The notes under the pieces: model-generated
What the model saw: the letters and a program-made list of their open reading frames with translations, nothing else
What the model was told of the DNA's origin: nothing
Databases searched by the model: none
Shown here: one piece after another, positions 24,518 through 33,886 of the stretch
Layout: each line of letters begins with the position of its first letter
How positions within the stretch are numbered: the first letter of the stretch is position 1
Assembly (NCBI RefSeq): GCF_019097845.1
Contig: NZ_JAHRGM010000019.1
Coordinates: 1 to 64,000 of the forward strand
DNA length: 64,000 nt
Origin: Sphingobium sp. AS12
GTDB lineage: Bacteria > Pseudomonadota > Alphaproteobacteria > Sphingomonadales > Sphingomonadaceae
Reading direction: 5' to 3'
Position numbers and translations under genes: made by a program

Positions 24518-26893
24518 TCAGAATTTCACGCCGAGCGTGGCACCGAAATAGCGGTCCGCATCCTTGTTGAAGGTGCCGACCAGATCATAATTACCCCCCA
24601 GGAAGGAGGTGTGGCCGATGCTGGTCAGATAATTTTCGTCGAACAGATTTTTGACGAACAGGGTCAGACTGTAGCGACCGTCAAGCTGCTTCACGCCGAT
24701 GCTGGCATCGACAAGGGTATAAGCGGGCTGTTCCAGCAGCGGGTCCTGCTCGACCGAGAAGTTCATGGCGCTCTGGAAGTTGACGCCAATCTGGGCAAAG
24801 CCTGCAAAGTCGGTGCCGGGAATGTCCGCCTCGTAACGCGGCGCAACGGTGATCTTCCATTTGGGGCTGACGGGCAGGGTTGCGCCGCGAAGATTCTGGG
24901 TCGGGGTGACGCCCGCTGCCGTGCGATAGCAGATGTTGGTCGGCATCCCCGACATGATCGGCGCCGCCGCATTGAACTGCTGCGGGCAGTTGAGCCCATC
25001 AATGTCGATGGTGGCGTCAGAGTAGGTGACGGCGCCGGTCAGGCTGAAATTGTCGTCGGGACGCACGGTCGCTTCGACCTCGAAACCCTTGGTCTGCGAC
25101 TTGCCCGCATTGGTGGACACGAACTGGACCACGCCTGCGGCGATATCGGACCGGTTGGCCTGCACCTGAAGGTTGGAATAGTCGGCCAGGAACAGCGCAG
25201 TGCTGACGCTCAGGACGCCGTCGGCGGTACGGCCCTTGAAGCCGATTTCATAGGCGTTGACATGTTCTGGCTCCAGCACGGTCTGGTTCGCCAGATCGGT
25301 GCCGATTTCCATGTCATAACCTAGCCCCTTATAACCGCGCGTATAGCTGGCATAGACTTGGGCATTGCGGCTGAATTCATATTGCAGGCCAGCCTTGCCG
25401 GTGACCGCCGTATCGCTGGCCGTAATCGATCCGCTCACCGGCGCATTGCCCGGCAGCACCGCGTCACCCGCTACGAGCGGCGAAATGCGGCTGCCGCTAT
25501 TGGTGCCCTTTTCATATTGCAGGCGCAGCCCGCCGATCGCCTTCAGCCCGCCGACGATACGATAATCGACCTGGCCAAAAACGGCGACGCTGTCCTGCTT
25601 CAGGCGGACATTGCTGGCCGAGGACTGATAGATGGTGTTGGCAGGCGCGCAGGGCTGACCAAAGGTGCCTGCGGTGCAACGCACGCGTCGACGGTCGAAT
25701 GGCCGCTTGATGTCGGAATGCATGTAGAACACGCCAGCGACATAGTTGAGGTCGCCGCCGCCATTATTGGCAATCCGCAACTCCTGGCTAAAGGCGCTCA
25801 GATCGACCTGGCCGTGGTTCTGGCTCCACATCGCATAGGGTGCAGCCGCGCCGACGAAGAGGGGAACCGTGCTGTTGATACGCTCGATCGGCTGGTTCAC
25901 GTCCAGATTGTAGGATTGATAGGCAGAGATGGAGGTGACCGTCGCGGCACCCAGATCCCAGTCGGCCTGGAGCGAATAGGTCTGCTGGTCGCTGTTGGAA
26001 TAGGTGACCGTTTCGTCATTGAGCGTGCGGTTGTTGCGCGTGGCGTTGATCGGGCCAACCAGCGTCTGCAAATTGGGGTTGGTGATCGCGATCCAGGTCG
26101 ATGCGCAGCAATCGGCGGTCGTCTTGCGATATTCGCCGGTGAACAGCAGGTTCAGGTTTTCGGTCGCGTCCCATTCCAGCTTGCCACGCACGCCCCAGGA
26201 TTTGGAGCCATTGTCCCAGCTGTCGGTGGCGATATTGCGGGCAATGCCGCGCACGTCGTTATAGAAGCCAGTGACGCGGGCGCGCATCGTGTCGCTGATC
26301 GGACCGGACACGGTGCCACGGGCGCGATATTCGCCATGTTCAGCGATGGTGACTTCGCCACGGCCTTCCAATTCGCGCGATGGGCGCGCGGTCGTGACGC
26401 TGATGACGCCTGCGGTCGCGTTCTTGCCGAACAATGTGCCCTGCGGGCCGCGTAGCACTTCGACCCGCTCAATGTCGGCAAGGTCCGTGAAACCCTGGGT
26501 CTGGCGGACGGCAACAACGCCATCGACGACGGTCGATACCGAGGATTCAACTCCCTGGCCGAACAGCGCGGTGCCGATGCCGCGAATACGGAAACTGCTG
26601 TTGGTGGGGGTCGCGCCCTGCTGGAACGTCAGCGACGGCACGGCCTGCACCAGCGAATTGCTGTCGTTGATCTGACGATTGGCGAGCGCGTCAGCGCTCA
26701 CGGCGGTTACCGCCAGCGGCACATCCTGCAGACGCTCGGCGCGCTTCTGCGCCGTGACGACGATGTCGGTGCCATCCTGCGGTTCCTGGGGCGTGGCGTC
26801 CTGCGCCATCACGGCTGCAGGCGTGATCGCGACGCTCAGGCTGAAAAGCGACACCGCAGTGCGGCGCATCATCATGGCTTTGGAAAAACGCAT
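24518..26893 (-). CDS. TonB-dependent receptor (glycan-locus outer-membrane transporter)
   Basis: 791 residues from the ATG at 26893 with GGGGAGG five bases upstream. Signal peptide to about residue 30 (VMAQD), then the sphingomonad-type TonB box region DIVVTAQKRAERLQDVP, a plug domain (VLRGPQGTLFGKNATAG) and a 22-strand barrel ending in ...GATLGVKF with a terminal Phe. It should import oligosaccharides released by the two GH3 enzymes and the former sulfatases downstream. It is the first gene of the minus-strand operon and faces a LacI regulator across a region with two operators. Confidence 0.92.
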   Translation of the reverse strand: MRFSKAMMMRRTAVSLFSLSVAITPAAVMAQDATPQEPQDGTDIVVTAQKRAERLQDVPLAVTAVSADALANRQINDSNSLVQAVPSLTFQQGATPTNSSFRIRGIGTALFGQGVESSVSTVVDGVVAVRQTQGFTDLADIERVEVLRGPQGTLFGKNATAGVISVTTARPSRELEGRGEVTIAEHGEYRARGTVSGPISDTMRARVTGFYNDVRGIARNIATDSWDNGSKSWGVRGKLEWDATENLNLLFTGEYRKTTADCCASTWIAITNPNLQTLVGPINATRNNRTLNDETVTYSNSDQQTYSLQADWDLGAATVTSISAYQSYNLDVNQPIERINSTVPLFVGAAAPYAMWSQNHGQVDLSAFSQELRIANNGGGDLNYVAGVFYMHSDIKRPFDRRRVRCTAGTFGQPCAPANTIYQSSASNVRLKQDSVAVFGQVDYRIVGGLKAIGGLRLQYEKGTNSGSRISPLVAGDAVLPGNAPVSGSITASDTAVTGKAGLQYEFSRNAQVYASYTRGYKGLGYDMEIGTDLANQTVLEPEHVNAYEIGFKGRTADGVLSVSTALFLADYSNLQVQANRSDIAAGVVQFVSTNAGKSQTKGFEVEATVRPDDNFSLTGAVTYSDATIDIDGLNCPQQFNAAAPIMSGMPTNICYRTAAGVTPTQNLRGATLPVSPKWKITVAPRYEADIPGTDFAGFAQIGVNFQSAMNFSVEQDPLLEQPAYTLVDASIGVKQLDGRYSLTLFVKNLFDENYLTSIGHTSFLGGNYDLVGTFNKDADRYFGATLGVKF

Positions 26894-26970
26894 ATATCCT
26901 CCCCTATCCGGTGCCTGTGTCGGCGCGCGGTCTGGCAATAGTGATTTCCACCTGCGGTTGTCCGCTAGGT

Positions 26971-27028
26971 TGTAGCGCTAAATCTTCCGAACCGACGAAC
27001 GAGTCAATATGAATATTTTAGCGCTACA
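26971..27028. promoter_or_regulatory. Pair of inverted LacI-type operators in the divergent TonB receptor / LacI region
   Basis: TGTAGCGCTAAA at 26971-26982 reappears exactly on the opposite strand at 27017-27028; each copy contains the palindrome TAGCGCTA (26973-26980 and 27019-27026), centres 46 bases apart. A weaker relative, AGCGTTAAACAGCGC, lies near 27097-27111. GC-centred palindromes with a CG core are typical LacI-family operators. The two sites lie between the start of the receptor (26893) and the start of the LacI gene (27151), so local repression and autoregulation, possibly with looping, are inferred. Confidence 0.75.
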
Positions 27029-27150
27029 TTTTTCGCTCGAACTGCGGATATTTTGCAACAGCAAGACCGTCCACCATTTGCAACTGTCAGGGATATAGCG
27101 TTAAACAGCGCATAAGGGCGCGTCCGCGTCCGTTCAAGGAGTCTCCAGCC

Positions 27151-28215
27151 ATGGCCCGTTCGGGGCGTCGTACCAGCCAGGCTATCACTATTCAGACCGT
27201 CGCTGAGCGCGCCGGCGTGTCCGCCATGACCGTGTCCAATGTTCTCAACAACAGCCCGCGCGTGCGTCAGGCGACGCGCGACGCGGTGATGACGGCGGTG
27301 CGAGACCTCAATTATGTCCCCAATATGGCGGCGCGTGCGCTGGCCAGCGCAAGCGCGATCCGGATCGGACTGCTCTATCGCAATATCGAAAATGCGTTTC
27401 TGAGTTCGATTCTGGTGGGCGCGCTGGATGCGACCAGTCGGCTGGGTGCCCAATTGCTGCTGCGACCACTGGAAAGCGGCGATCCCAAGGAAATCGCACA
27501 GCAGATGCAAGGGTTGGTGGAAACGGGCGCGCACGCAATTTTGATCGTACCGCCCTATTGCGAGGTCGCCAATCACCATGGCCTGACCCGCGACTTTCCC
27601 GTGCCGGTCGTGGCGATGTCGCCCGGTGACATATTGCCGGGGGACCATATCGTGCGGATCGACGATTTTGGCGCGGCGCGGGACATGACGGCCTATCTGA
27701 TCGGACTGGGGCACCGTGATATCGGTTTCATCCGGGGGGGGGCGGGTCACATGATCCACCGGACCCGGTGCGAAGGCTATCAGTCGGCGCTGCGGGACGC
27801 GGGGTTGCCGATCCGTCAGGACCTGATCGTGACCGGTGACATGAGCTTTGAGTCAGGTCTGGTGGCGGGAGAAACGCTGCTGGACCTGCCGGACCGACCG
27901 ACCGCCATCTTCGCCAGCAATGACGACATGGCTGCAGCGATCATATCGCTGGCGCACCGGCGCGGACTGGACGTGCCGCGTGACCTGTCGGTGGCAGGTT
28001 TTGACGACACGCCGATCGCGGTCAAAATCTGGCCATCGCTGACCACGGTCAAACATCCGGGCAAGAACATATCTGCCGAAGCAGCTATTCTGGCCGTCTC
28101 GCTCGCCAGAGGAGATAGGGAAAGCATAGCCGCGCCGACGGAAAAATATCTGGAGCACCGACTGGTCGTGCGCGAATCTACGGCAATGCTGGGGCAAGCC
28201 GATCAGAAACGATAG
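27151..28215 (+). CDS. LacI-family transcriptional regulator
   Basis: 354 residues; AAGGAG precedes the ATG. N-terminal helix-turn-helix TIQTVAERAGVSAMTVSNVL (13-32) with a hinge helix ending near AARALASA, then a periplasmic-binding-protein-like sugar sensor (SNDDMAAA, GFDDTPIA). It probably represses the divergent TonB receptor / GH3 / FGE / sulfatase operon until a glycan-derived sugar binds. Its 3' end overlaps the 3' end of the convergent siderophore receptor gene by 13 bases. Confidence 0.92.
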   Translation: MARSGRRTSQAITIQTVAERAGVSAMTVSNVLNNSPRVRQATRDAVMTAVRDLNYVPNMAARALASASAIRIGLLYRNIENAFLSSILVGALDATSRLGAQLLLRPLESGDPKEIAQQMQGLVETGAHAILIVPPYCEVANHHGLTRDFPVPVVAMSPGDILPGDHIVRIDDFGAARDMTAYLIGLGHRDIGFIRGGAGHMIHRTRCEGYQSALRDAGLPIRQDLIVTGDMSFESGLVAGETLLDLPDRPTAIFASNDDMAAAIISLAHRRGLDVPRDLSVAGFDDTPIAVKIWPSLTTVKHPGKNISAEAAILAVSLARGDRESIAAPTEKYLEHRLVVRESTAMLGQADQKR

Positions 28216-30266
28216 CCGACCGTGCCCATGACATTGCGGGGCGCGCCCATGAAACAGTCCCCGCGGGCAAGGCACGAGGCATAATATCTGTTGTTCAGCA
28301 AATTGGTGGCGTTGAGCGCGAAGCGCCAGTTCCGCCAGTTGATCTCCGCCAGACCATCGACCGTGGTACGCGCCGGGGTGACGATCGACCAGAGCGCGTT
28401 GGTCGATATGCTCTTGCCGCTATGGACCACGCCCGCGCCCAGACGCAGCTGGGCACCATCCGCGACGCCAAAGTTCTTGGTCGACCAGAGCGATGCGGTG
28501 TGACGCGGCATATAATCCAGGCTGCTGTTCACTTCTGAACGCAGTTTGCTGTAGCCATAATTAGCGAGCAGCTCAAAATTGCCGGGCAGACTATGGCTGG
28601 CCTCGATCTCAAAGCCCTTGGTGGTCAGTTCGCCCGACTGGGTCGTGGCACCATTGGCCAGATAGAGGACGCGGTTGCGTTCCTTGATGCGAAAGGCGGT
28701 GATGGTGACGAGGCTATTGGGGATGGGTTGCCACTTCACCCCCGCTTCAAACTGGGTGCCGGTCTGGGGCTTATACGGATCGCCGATGACCCCGCCGGGA
28801 CCGGTGAGCGTGCCTGCGATCGGCATGAAGCTTTCGGTATAGCTGAAGAAGGGCGACAGGCCTGCGCCGATTTCCCCGATGATACCAGCGCGGAAGGTGG
28901 TGGCATTATCCTTTTGACCGGAGGAGCCGGTCACCCGATCGCGGCGGGCGCCCAGCACTACCGAAACACGGTCGAAGAAGCGGATCTGGTCCTGCAGATA
29001 GACGCCGAGCTGCTTTTGCGATTCATAGATGAAGGGACCGGTCGGATCATAGGTTTGCAGCGCATCCTGATCTATATCGTAGAGGTCGATCGTTTCGATC
29101 CCGAAGTCGGTGCGCTTGCCCACCTTGTTCCAGCTATAATCCAGGCCGACGAGCAGCTTATGCTCGATACTTGCTCCGGTGTTGAAGCTGAACTGCAGAT
29201 TATTGTCGGTCGAAAAGACGTTCATCCGCGCGTCGCTTGCGTCGGCGTAGAGGCCGATGGTGCGGCCGTCGGCGGCAAAGGGGTTGGTCGGATTGCTGTA
29301 GCTGTCCGCGTAGTGGGTCTTATATTCCAAGTCGCTGTCGATATAGCGTGCCTTGACACTGAGCCGGACATGGTCAGAGAAATTATGCGTGATAGAGCCG
29401 CCGCCCTGAAGCGAACGGCCATTATAGCGGTCCCATCCCGGCTTGCCGACGAACGCATATTGGTCGAGCTTGCCCGCCGGATAGGCCGTGTTCGGCAGGA
29501 AGGTACCGACGATCGGCAGGAATTGGGAGGTCGATCCGGTGTCATCCTCCTGATAGAGGCCGGTCAGGACGATATCGGTGTCGGGGGTCGGCTGCCACCG
29601 GATCGATGGCGCAAACATCACGCGATCGTCAGGGACATGGTCGACATAGGTGTCGGCGTCGCGGACGCGGGCAACGGCGCGGATGGCGAGATTGTCAGCC
29701 AAGGCGATGTTGACGTCACCCAACGCTTCCTTCCGATCGAAGCTGCCATAGACCAGACTGGCTTCGCCCCGCGTATCGAACCCCGGCGTCTTGGACACCA
29801 GATTGACCAGGCCGCCTATCGACCCCTGGCCAAACAGCACAGAGGCCGGGCCGCGCACGATTTCGACACGGTCGAAATTATAGGGATCTGATGTGATGCT
29901 GGCATAATAGGAGAAGATGTCCCGCATCCCATCGCGGAACTGCAGCGCGTCAATGCCACGCACATTGAAACCATCGACGCGGGTATCGCGGCCATAGGGA
30001 TTGGCCAGGACGCCTGCGGCATATTTGACCGTGTCGCTGATGTTGATTGCACCCTGCGCCAGATATTGGTCCGACGTGATGACCTTGATCGGCTGGGGCA
30101 ACTGGATCAGCGGCGTTTCGGTTTTTGTGCCGGCATTGGCTGCGGTGACGATGATCTGGCTTTCGCTATCGGCAACATCAGGAGCCTGCTCCGCTGCTTG
30201 AACGGCCGTGCCGCAAAGGGCGATAAGAGCAGCGCCGCAAAGTGCGAAGGAGCGGGTGGCAGACAT
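28203..30266 (-). CDS. TonB-dependent siderophore receptor
   Basis: 687 residues from the ATG at 30266 (AGGAAA upstream). Signal peptide to about residue 24 (VQAAE), TonB box near SQIIVTAAN, plug domain with FNVRGIDALQFRDGMRD and VEIVRGPASVLFGQG, and a barrel ending in MGTVGYRF (terminal Phe). The plug and barrel pattern fit the FhuA/FpvA siderophore class rather than sugar receptors. Fur-box-like sequences lie between 30283 and 30333. The usual partner genes of this receptor class (DUF3649, PepSY, DUF3325) are not adjacent but lie at 37.4-39.6 kb. Confidence 0.88.
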   Translation of the reverse strand: MSATRSFALCGAALIALCGTAVQAAEQAPDVADSESQIIVTAANAGTKTETPLIQLPQPIKVITSDQYLAQGAINISDTVKYAAGVLANPYGRDTRVDGFNVRGIDALQFRDGMRDIFSYYASITSDPYNFDRVEIVRGPASVLFGQGSIGGLVNLVSKTPGFDTRGEASLVYGSFDRKEALGDVNIALADNLAIRAVARVRDADTYVDHVPDDRVMFAPSIRWQPTPDTDIVLTGLYQEDDTGSTSQFLPIVGTFLPNTAYPAGKLDQYAFVGKPGWDRYNGRSLQGGGSITHNFSDHVRLSVKARYIDSDLEYKTHYADSYSNPTNPFAADGRTIGLYADASDARMNVFSTDNNLQFSFNTGASIEHKLLVGLDYSWNKVGKRTDFGIETIDLYDIDQDALQTYDPTGPFIYESQKQLGVYLQDQIRFFDRVSVVLGARRDRVTGSSGQKDNATTFRAGIIGEIGAGLSPFFSYTESFMPIAGTLTGPGGVIGDPYKPQTGTQFEAGVKWQPIPNSLVTITAFRIKERNRVLYLANGATTQSGELTTKGFEIEASHSLPGNFELLANYGYSKLRSEVNSSLDYMPRHTASLWSTKNFGVADGAQLRLGAGVVHSGKSISTNALWSIVTPARTTVDGLAEINWRNWRFALNATNLLNNRYYASCLARGDCFMGAPRNVMGTVGYRF

Positions 30267-30282
30267 AGGTTCAATTTCCTGT

Positions 30283-30297
30283 TGCAATTGATTCTCA
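30283..30297. promoter_or_regulatory. Fur-box-like site upstream of the siderophore receptor
   Basis: On the minus strand this reads TGAGAATCAATTGCA. It matches the Fur pattern TGATAATnATTATCA at 10 of 14 defined positions and agrees at 12 of 15 positions with the site at 37359-37373. It lies 17-31 bases before the receptor start codon, where bound Fur could block transcription. Assignment to Fur rests on pattern and context only. Confidence 0.6.
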
Positions 30298-30305
30298 ACA
30301 GGTGC

Positions 30306-30333
30306 GCGAATATCGTTATTAATAGTTATTCGC
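30306..30333. promoter_or_regulatory. Inverted repeat in the siderophore receptor promoter region
   Basis: GCGAATA (30306-30312) is repeated inverted as TATTCGC (30327-30333) around an AT-rich centre (TCGTTATTAATAGT). Such AT-rich dyads next to a Fur-like box suggest a second regulator-binding site or an extended Fur site. It could also overlap promoter elements of either the receptor or the divergent lipoprotein gene. Confidence 0.4.
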
Positions 30334-30468
30334 AACAGTCAATTGAGGTGGCGCTCTCCGCCGCATATTGGCTGGAGGGTGTCGGACAGGCGCTTCACCG
30401 GTCATCGATGGCTATGGACCCAAGCACGCTCGCGACCGTTATACTCGCTCCACATCGGGAGACAGAAT

Positions 30469-30765
30469 ATGAAGCGTGCATCCATCCTGGCAGCGGTCGC
30501 TGGTTTGAGTCTGGCGCTGGCCGCATGTGGCGGCAAGGGCGACGACAAGCTGGGCGAACAGGCGCAGGAAGCGGCGGAGAACAAAGCCGACAAGATGGAC
30601 GCCATGGCCGACAATATGAGCGGTACCGCTGAGGATCTGATGCAGGCCAAGGCGGACGCGACGCGCGAAGCGGGCGATGCCCGCGAGGAGGCGATCGATG
30701 AGTCTGACATTAATGCCGCCGCACTAACGCCTGCCGAGCGGGCGAAAGTCATCAACGGCAATTGA
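30469..30765 (+). CDS. Small predicted lipoprotein
   Basis: 98 residues. The lipobox LALAAC places the lipid-modified cysteine at Cys20, followed by GGKG, so sorting to the outer membrane is likely. The mature part is highly charged, rich in Ala, Asp, Glu and Met, and probably helical or coiled (EQAQEAAENKADKMDAMADN). This resembles small proteobacterial lipoproteins of unknown role. GGGAGA lies before the ATG. No function can be assigned. Confidence 0.75.
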   Translation: MKRASILAAVAGLSLALAACGGKGDDKLGEQAQEAAENKADKMDAMADNMSGTAEDLMQAKADATREAGDAREEAIDESDINAAALTPAERAKVINGN

Positions 30766-30901
30766 TGACGCGCCCAGTATCAAGGCGGCGGCATGGGGGT
30801 TCGCCTGGCCGATGCGGCGCGCAAGTGGCAGGAGCAGGAACGGGACAGTCAGTGCGTCCGCGCTATTATGGGTGGCGGAAAAATGAGGCGAATTCCGAAC
30901 C

Positions 30902-32050
30902 CTAGCGCATCAGTCTGGCGGTGCGCAGTGCGTCCTCGATGATCTCCTGAACGCTGCTTTTGTTCGCGGCGGTCGGCGGGGATTGGATGGCTGACAGGGG
31001 TTCAAGTTTCGCCCCTTTCCGCATCGGCAGATTGGGCGTTTCCGTTTTCAATATGTCAGCGGGTTTGGGTTGCGGCGTGGCCTTTCGTCCGGCCAAAAGA
31101 CCCCAGGATGCCGCGATCCGACGGGTCGAGGAAATGCCCGCTTCCAGCATATGGGGCATCGGCGTTCCGCACGCATCATCTCCGGTGGTGGCGAGGGGGG
31201 TACCATGGCCCATGTCCGCAATGCGGTAATCCTCCACCACGGTGCGACCCGTGGCGTCATTCCAGATGCGGTGACGATGAGCGGCGATATTTTGGGTCGC
31301 GCTGGGCTGACCGTCCAGGGCATGAACTGACAACCATTGGGCGAGGATCGCGTCGGCATTGCCGCTGTTGACGGTAGGGTCAGCCGCTCCGTGCCAGACC
31401 GAAACACGCGGCCAGGGACCGGCGTGATCAGATGCGTTCCGCACGCGATCGCCCAATTGATCGCCACTGGATTGACCGGGCGCGCGCATCGCCTCCAGCG
31501 CCTGCGGAACATTGGATGCAGCGCCAAAGGGCAGCCCGGCAATGATCGCGCCGCCAGCGAATAATTCAGGATAGCTTGCCAGCAATATCGACGTCATCGC
31601 GCCCCCGGCGGACAGGCCGGTCACGAACATGCGCGACCTGTCTATGCCGTGCGTGTCGATCATGGCCTCGATCATCTGGCGGATGGAAAGCGCCTCGCCA
31701 CGATCGCGCTTATTATCGGCGGGTGAAAACCAGTTGAAGCAGAGGTTGGGATTGTTGGCGCGCTGCTGTTCGGGGAACAGAAGTATGAAGCCATGCTCAT
31801 CGGCCAGTTGTGACCATCCGGCGCCACGATCATAGCCGTCCGCTGTCTGGGTGCAGCCATGCAGGATGACGACCAGCGCGGGCTTCCTGGCGATCTGCGG
31901 AGGAATGTGACATTTCGCCTTCAACGCGCCTGGATTGCTACCGAACGGCCCGACATCCTGCAGCCTGCACGGTTCGCTCCGGTCCATGGGCGCAGTCATG
32001 CTTGTTCGCATGGCCATCAATCGGGCGATATTGGTGGATAATTTTCTCAT
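30902..32050 (-). CDS. Alpha/beta-hydrolase, PHB depolymerase / LpqC-type esterase
   Basis: 382 residues from the ATG at 32050. VILHGCTQTADGY forms the oxyanion-hole region, GLSAGGAM holds the nucleophilic Ser, WHGAADPTV the Asp and DMGHGTPL the catalytic His. This is the pattern of the extracellular PHB depolymerase / feruloyl-esterase-like family. No convincing signal peptide is seen (start MRKLSTNIARLMAMR), so an intracellular mcl-PHB or ester substrate is possible. About the last 60 residues are Pro/Lys-rich and may be disordered. Confidence 0.8.
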   Translation of the reverse strand: MRKLSTNIARLMAMRTSMTAPMDRSEPCRLQDVGPFGSNPGALKAKCHIPPQIARKPALVVILHGCTQTADGYDRGAGWSQLADEHGFILLFPEQQRANNPNLCFNWFSPADNKRDRGEALSIRQMIEAMIDTHGIDRSRMFVTGLSAGGAMTSILLASYPELFAGGAIIAGLPFGAASNVPQALEAMRAPGQSSGDQLGDRVRNASDHAGPWPRVSVWHGAADPTVNSGNADAILAQWLSVHALDGQPSATQNIAAHRHRIWNDATGRTVVEDYRIADMGHGTPLATTGDDACGTPMPHMLEAGISSTRRIAASWGLLAGRKATPQPKPADILKTETPNLPMRKGAKLEPLSAIQSPPTAANKSSVQEIIEDALRTARLMR

Positions 32051-32246
32051 GAAATGACCTCCGGCCTTGAAGAGCGGCCAAGTCGGCCATGAAATTCGGC
32101 GGCGGATTATGCTGCACTGCACAATATGGCTATGGACCCCGATGCGACAAGGTGAGAGTTCAAAATTTATCGGTATACCGTTCGATGAGTCGGGGAGTGG
32201 TCGGGACCGGGTGGCACGCGCGGCCTTATCTTGATGCTTGTCCAGG

Positions 32247-32273
32247 AAAAAAAACGGCGGGGTTGCCCCGCCG
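32247..32273 (-). terminator. Rho-independent terminator for the DUF2383-type gene
   Basis: Read on the minus strand: an 8-bp perfect stem CGGCGGGG/CCCCGCCG with a 3-base loop followed by a run of eight T. It starts nine bases beyond the stop codon of the gene ending at 32282. Confidence 0.92.
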
Positions 32274-32281
32274 CTTCTGCA

Positions 32282-32734
32282 TCAATGCTGCATCGAATGT
32301 TTGATGTCGCGCATCTCGTCATGACCGGCCTTGACCGACATGTAGCTTGTTTCAATCAGATCGCGCACGGTCGGGCTGAGCTTTCTATCTTCCAGCGCAT
32401 CCTCGAACTTGGCCTTGATATGATCTTCGCCGGCTTCGACTTCGTTGATGATCGCCTTGTCATCATTGCCCGTGACGACGGACTTGAGATTGAGGAACAT
32501 ACGGTGCGCCCCTGCGAGCAGCGTGCCGTCATCTTCCGGATTGCCGCCCAGCGCGGTAACCTGCTGCTGCAAACGGGTGGCAATGGCCCGCCTTTCACTG
32601 GCGCGGCTGGTGAAGAGGGCGGTGAAGCGGCTATTCTCGCTGTCCTTGGCGGCTTCGGTATAGCCGTCGGCGCTGTCGATGGTCGTAGCGATCAGGCCGT
32701 TGAGGGTCGAAATATCGTGGCTGTTATCGGACAT
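32282..32734 (-). CDS. PA2169-family four-helix-bundle protein (DUF2383)
   Basis: 150 residues, almost entirely helical, with the family pattern LNGLIATTIDSADGYTEAA near the N-terminus and paired Glu/His residues (GEDHIKAKFEDAL, KAGHDEM) in the places expected of a ferritin-like bundle. The biochemical role of this family is unresolved; members are often stress-induced. It is monocistronic, with its own intrinsic terminator. Confidence 0.85.
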   Translation of the reverse strand: MSDNSHDISTLNGLIATTIDSADGYTEAAKDSENSRFTALFTSRASERRAIATRLQQQVTALGGNPEDDGTLLAGAHRMFLNLKSVVTGNDDKAIINEVEAGEDHIKAKFEDALEDRKLSPTVRDLIETSYMSVKAGHDEMRDIKHSMQH

Positions 32735-32846
32735 AGGAATTTCCTCTTATAGGGGGAGGCAGTCTCCGCGGCGGTGGGCGACTGCGTGGTCCATCAACGA
32801 CCGTCCTTCGTGAAAGTCGCATCGATTGCGCCCCGCTTAACCTCCA

Positions 32847-33674
32847 TCAGTATGATTTTTCGTCGATCGATTGCACCTCATCGGTGTGGACGTCGAACCG
32901 GACGAGATTTGTCGGGCCAAATGCCGTGGTCAGCGCGACATCGGTGGCGTCACGTCCGCGCGCCATCAGGATGCGGCCGATCCGGGGCTGGTTGTGGCGC
33001 GCGTCGCGCGTGTACCATTGTCCGTCGATATAGACGTCGAACCAGGCGCTGAAGTCCATCGGCGCATCGACCGGGGGAACACCGATGTCGCCCAGATAGC
33101 CGGTGCAATAGCGGGCCGGAATATTCATGCAGCGGCAAAGGGTAACGGCCAGATGGGCAAAATCGCGACAGACACCGCGCTTTTCCTGGAAGGCGTTCCA
33201 GGCGGTCATGTCCGACCGAGCATGGTGATAGCCAAATTCGATATGGTTATGGGCGAAATCGACAATGGCGTCGACCCGCGCCTTTGCAGTCGTATAATGT
33301 GCGAAATTGCCCCAGGCGAACGCCATCAGTCGGTCCGTCTCGCAATAGCGACTGCCGAGCAGGAACGGCATTACGGTATCGGGCAATTCCTCGACCGGGG
33401 TATGCGGTCCATCAGGAGCGGGCAGGTCCACCAGACCGCTATCTTCGATCACGAAATCACATGAAAGGGTGACGCCGCCTGCGGGAATGGTGAGGCGGGT
33501 CGCAACATTCCCGAAGCCGTCCTCGAAATGATAGAGCGGCACGTCCGGATCGGCGAGCAGCCGCTGGGGCGTACGCAGGTCGAGATGCCGGGAGGGATGC
33601 AGGCTTAACATCGCCATCATCGCGGTCTTGTTCTGGGTTTCAAATCTGATTTCATATCCGCAGCGGATCAGCAT
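32847..33674 (-). CDS. Transglutaminase-like cysteine protease family protein
   Basis: 275 residues. An N-terminal beta-rich domain precedes a transglutaminase-like core with catalytic Cys in EKRGVCRDFAHLA, followed by His in FDVYIDGQWYTRDARHN and the Asp expected just after it. Bacterial members are usually peptidases or amidases. It lies beside an N-formylglutamate amidohydrolase gene on the opposite strand. About 210 bases to the right (33675-33886) hold no gene that can be supported. Confidence 0.85.
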   Translation of the reverse strand: MLIRCGYEIRFETQNKTAMMAMLSLHPSRHLDLRTPQRLLADPDVPLYHFEDGFGNVATRLTIPAGGVTLSCDFVIEDSGLVDLPAPDGPHTPVEELPDTVMPFLLGSRYCETDRLMAFAWGNFAHYTTAKARVDAIVDFAHNHIEFGYHHARSDMTAWNAFQEKRGVCRDFAHLAVTLCRCMNIPARYCTGYLGDIGVPPVDAPMDFSAWFDVYIDGQWYTRDARHNQPRIGRILMARGRDATDVALTTAFGPTNLVRFDVHTDEVQSIDEKSY

Positions 33675-33886
33675 GGAGGGGACTTTCCTGAAGCGCCGAC
33701 AGGGCGGCCGTTGATGGCATTAGGTGGGCAGGGCGACGCAGGCCGCGGATCAGCGCAGATCGGGATACTGGCAAAATGTCTCTGGCAAGCGCATCAGGAT
33801 GCCATGTTCACGCAGGAAACCCCAATGCCGATCGCGGTAGCAGATGACAGAATGGATCGTCAGCATGGGCATGGGGGAGGATCCTG

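Noticed and set aside
33750..33872. Possible 40-residue protein on the minus strand (MPMLTIHSVICYRDRHWGF...)
   Set aside because: No good ribosome-binding site, no recognised family and too short to judge; left out until conservation is shown.
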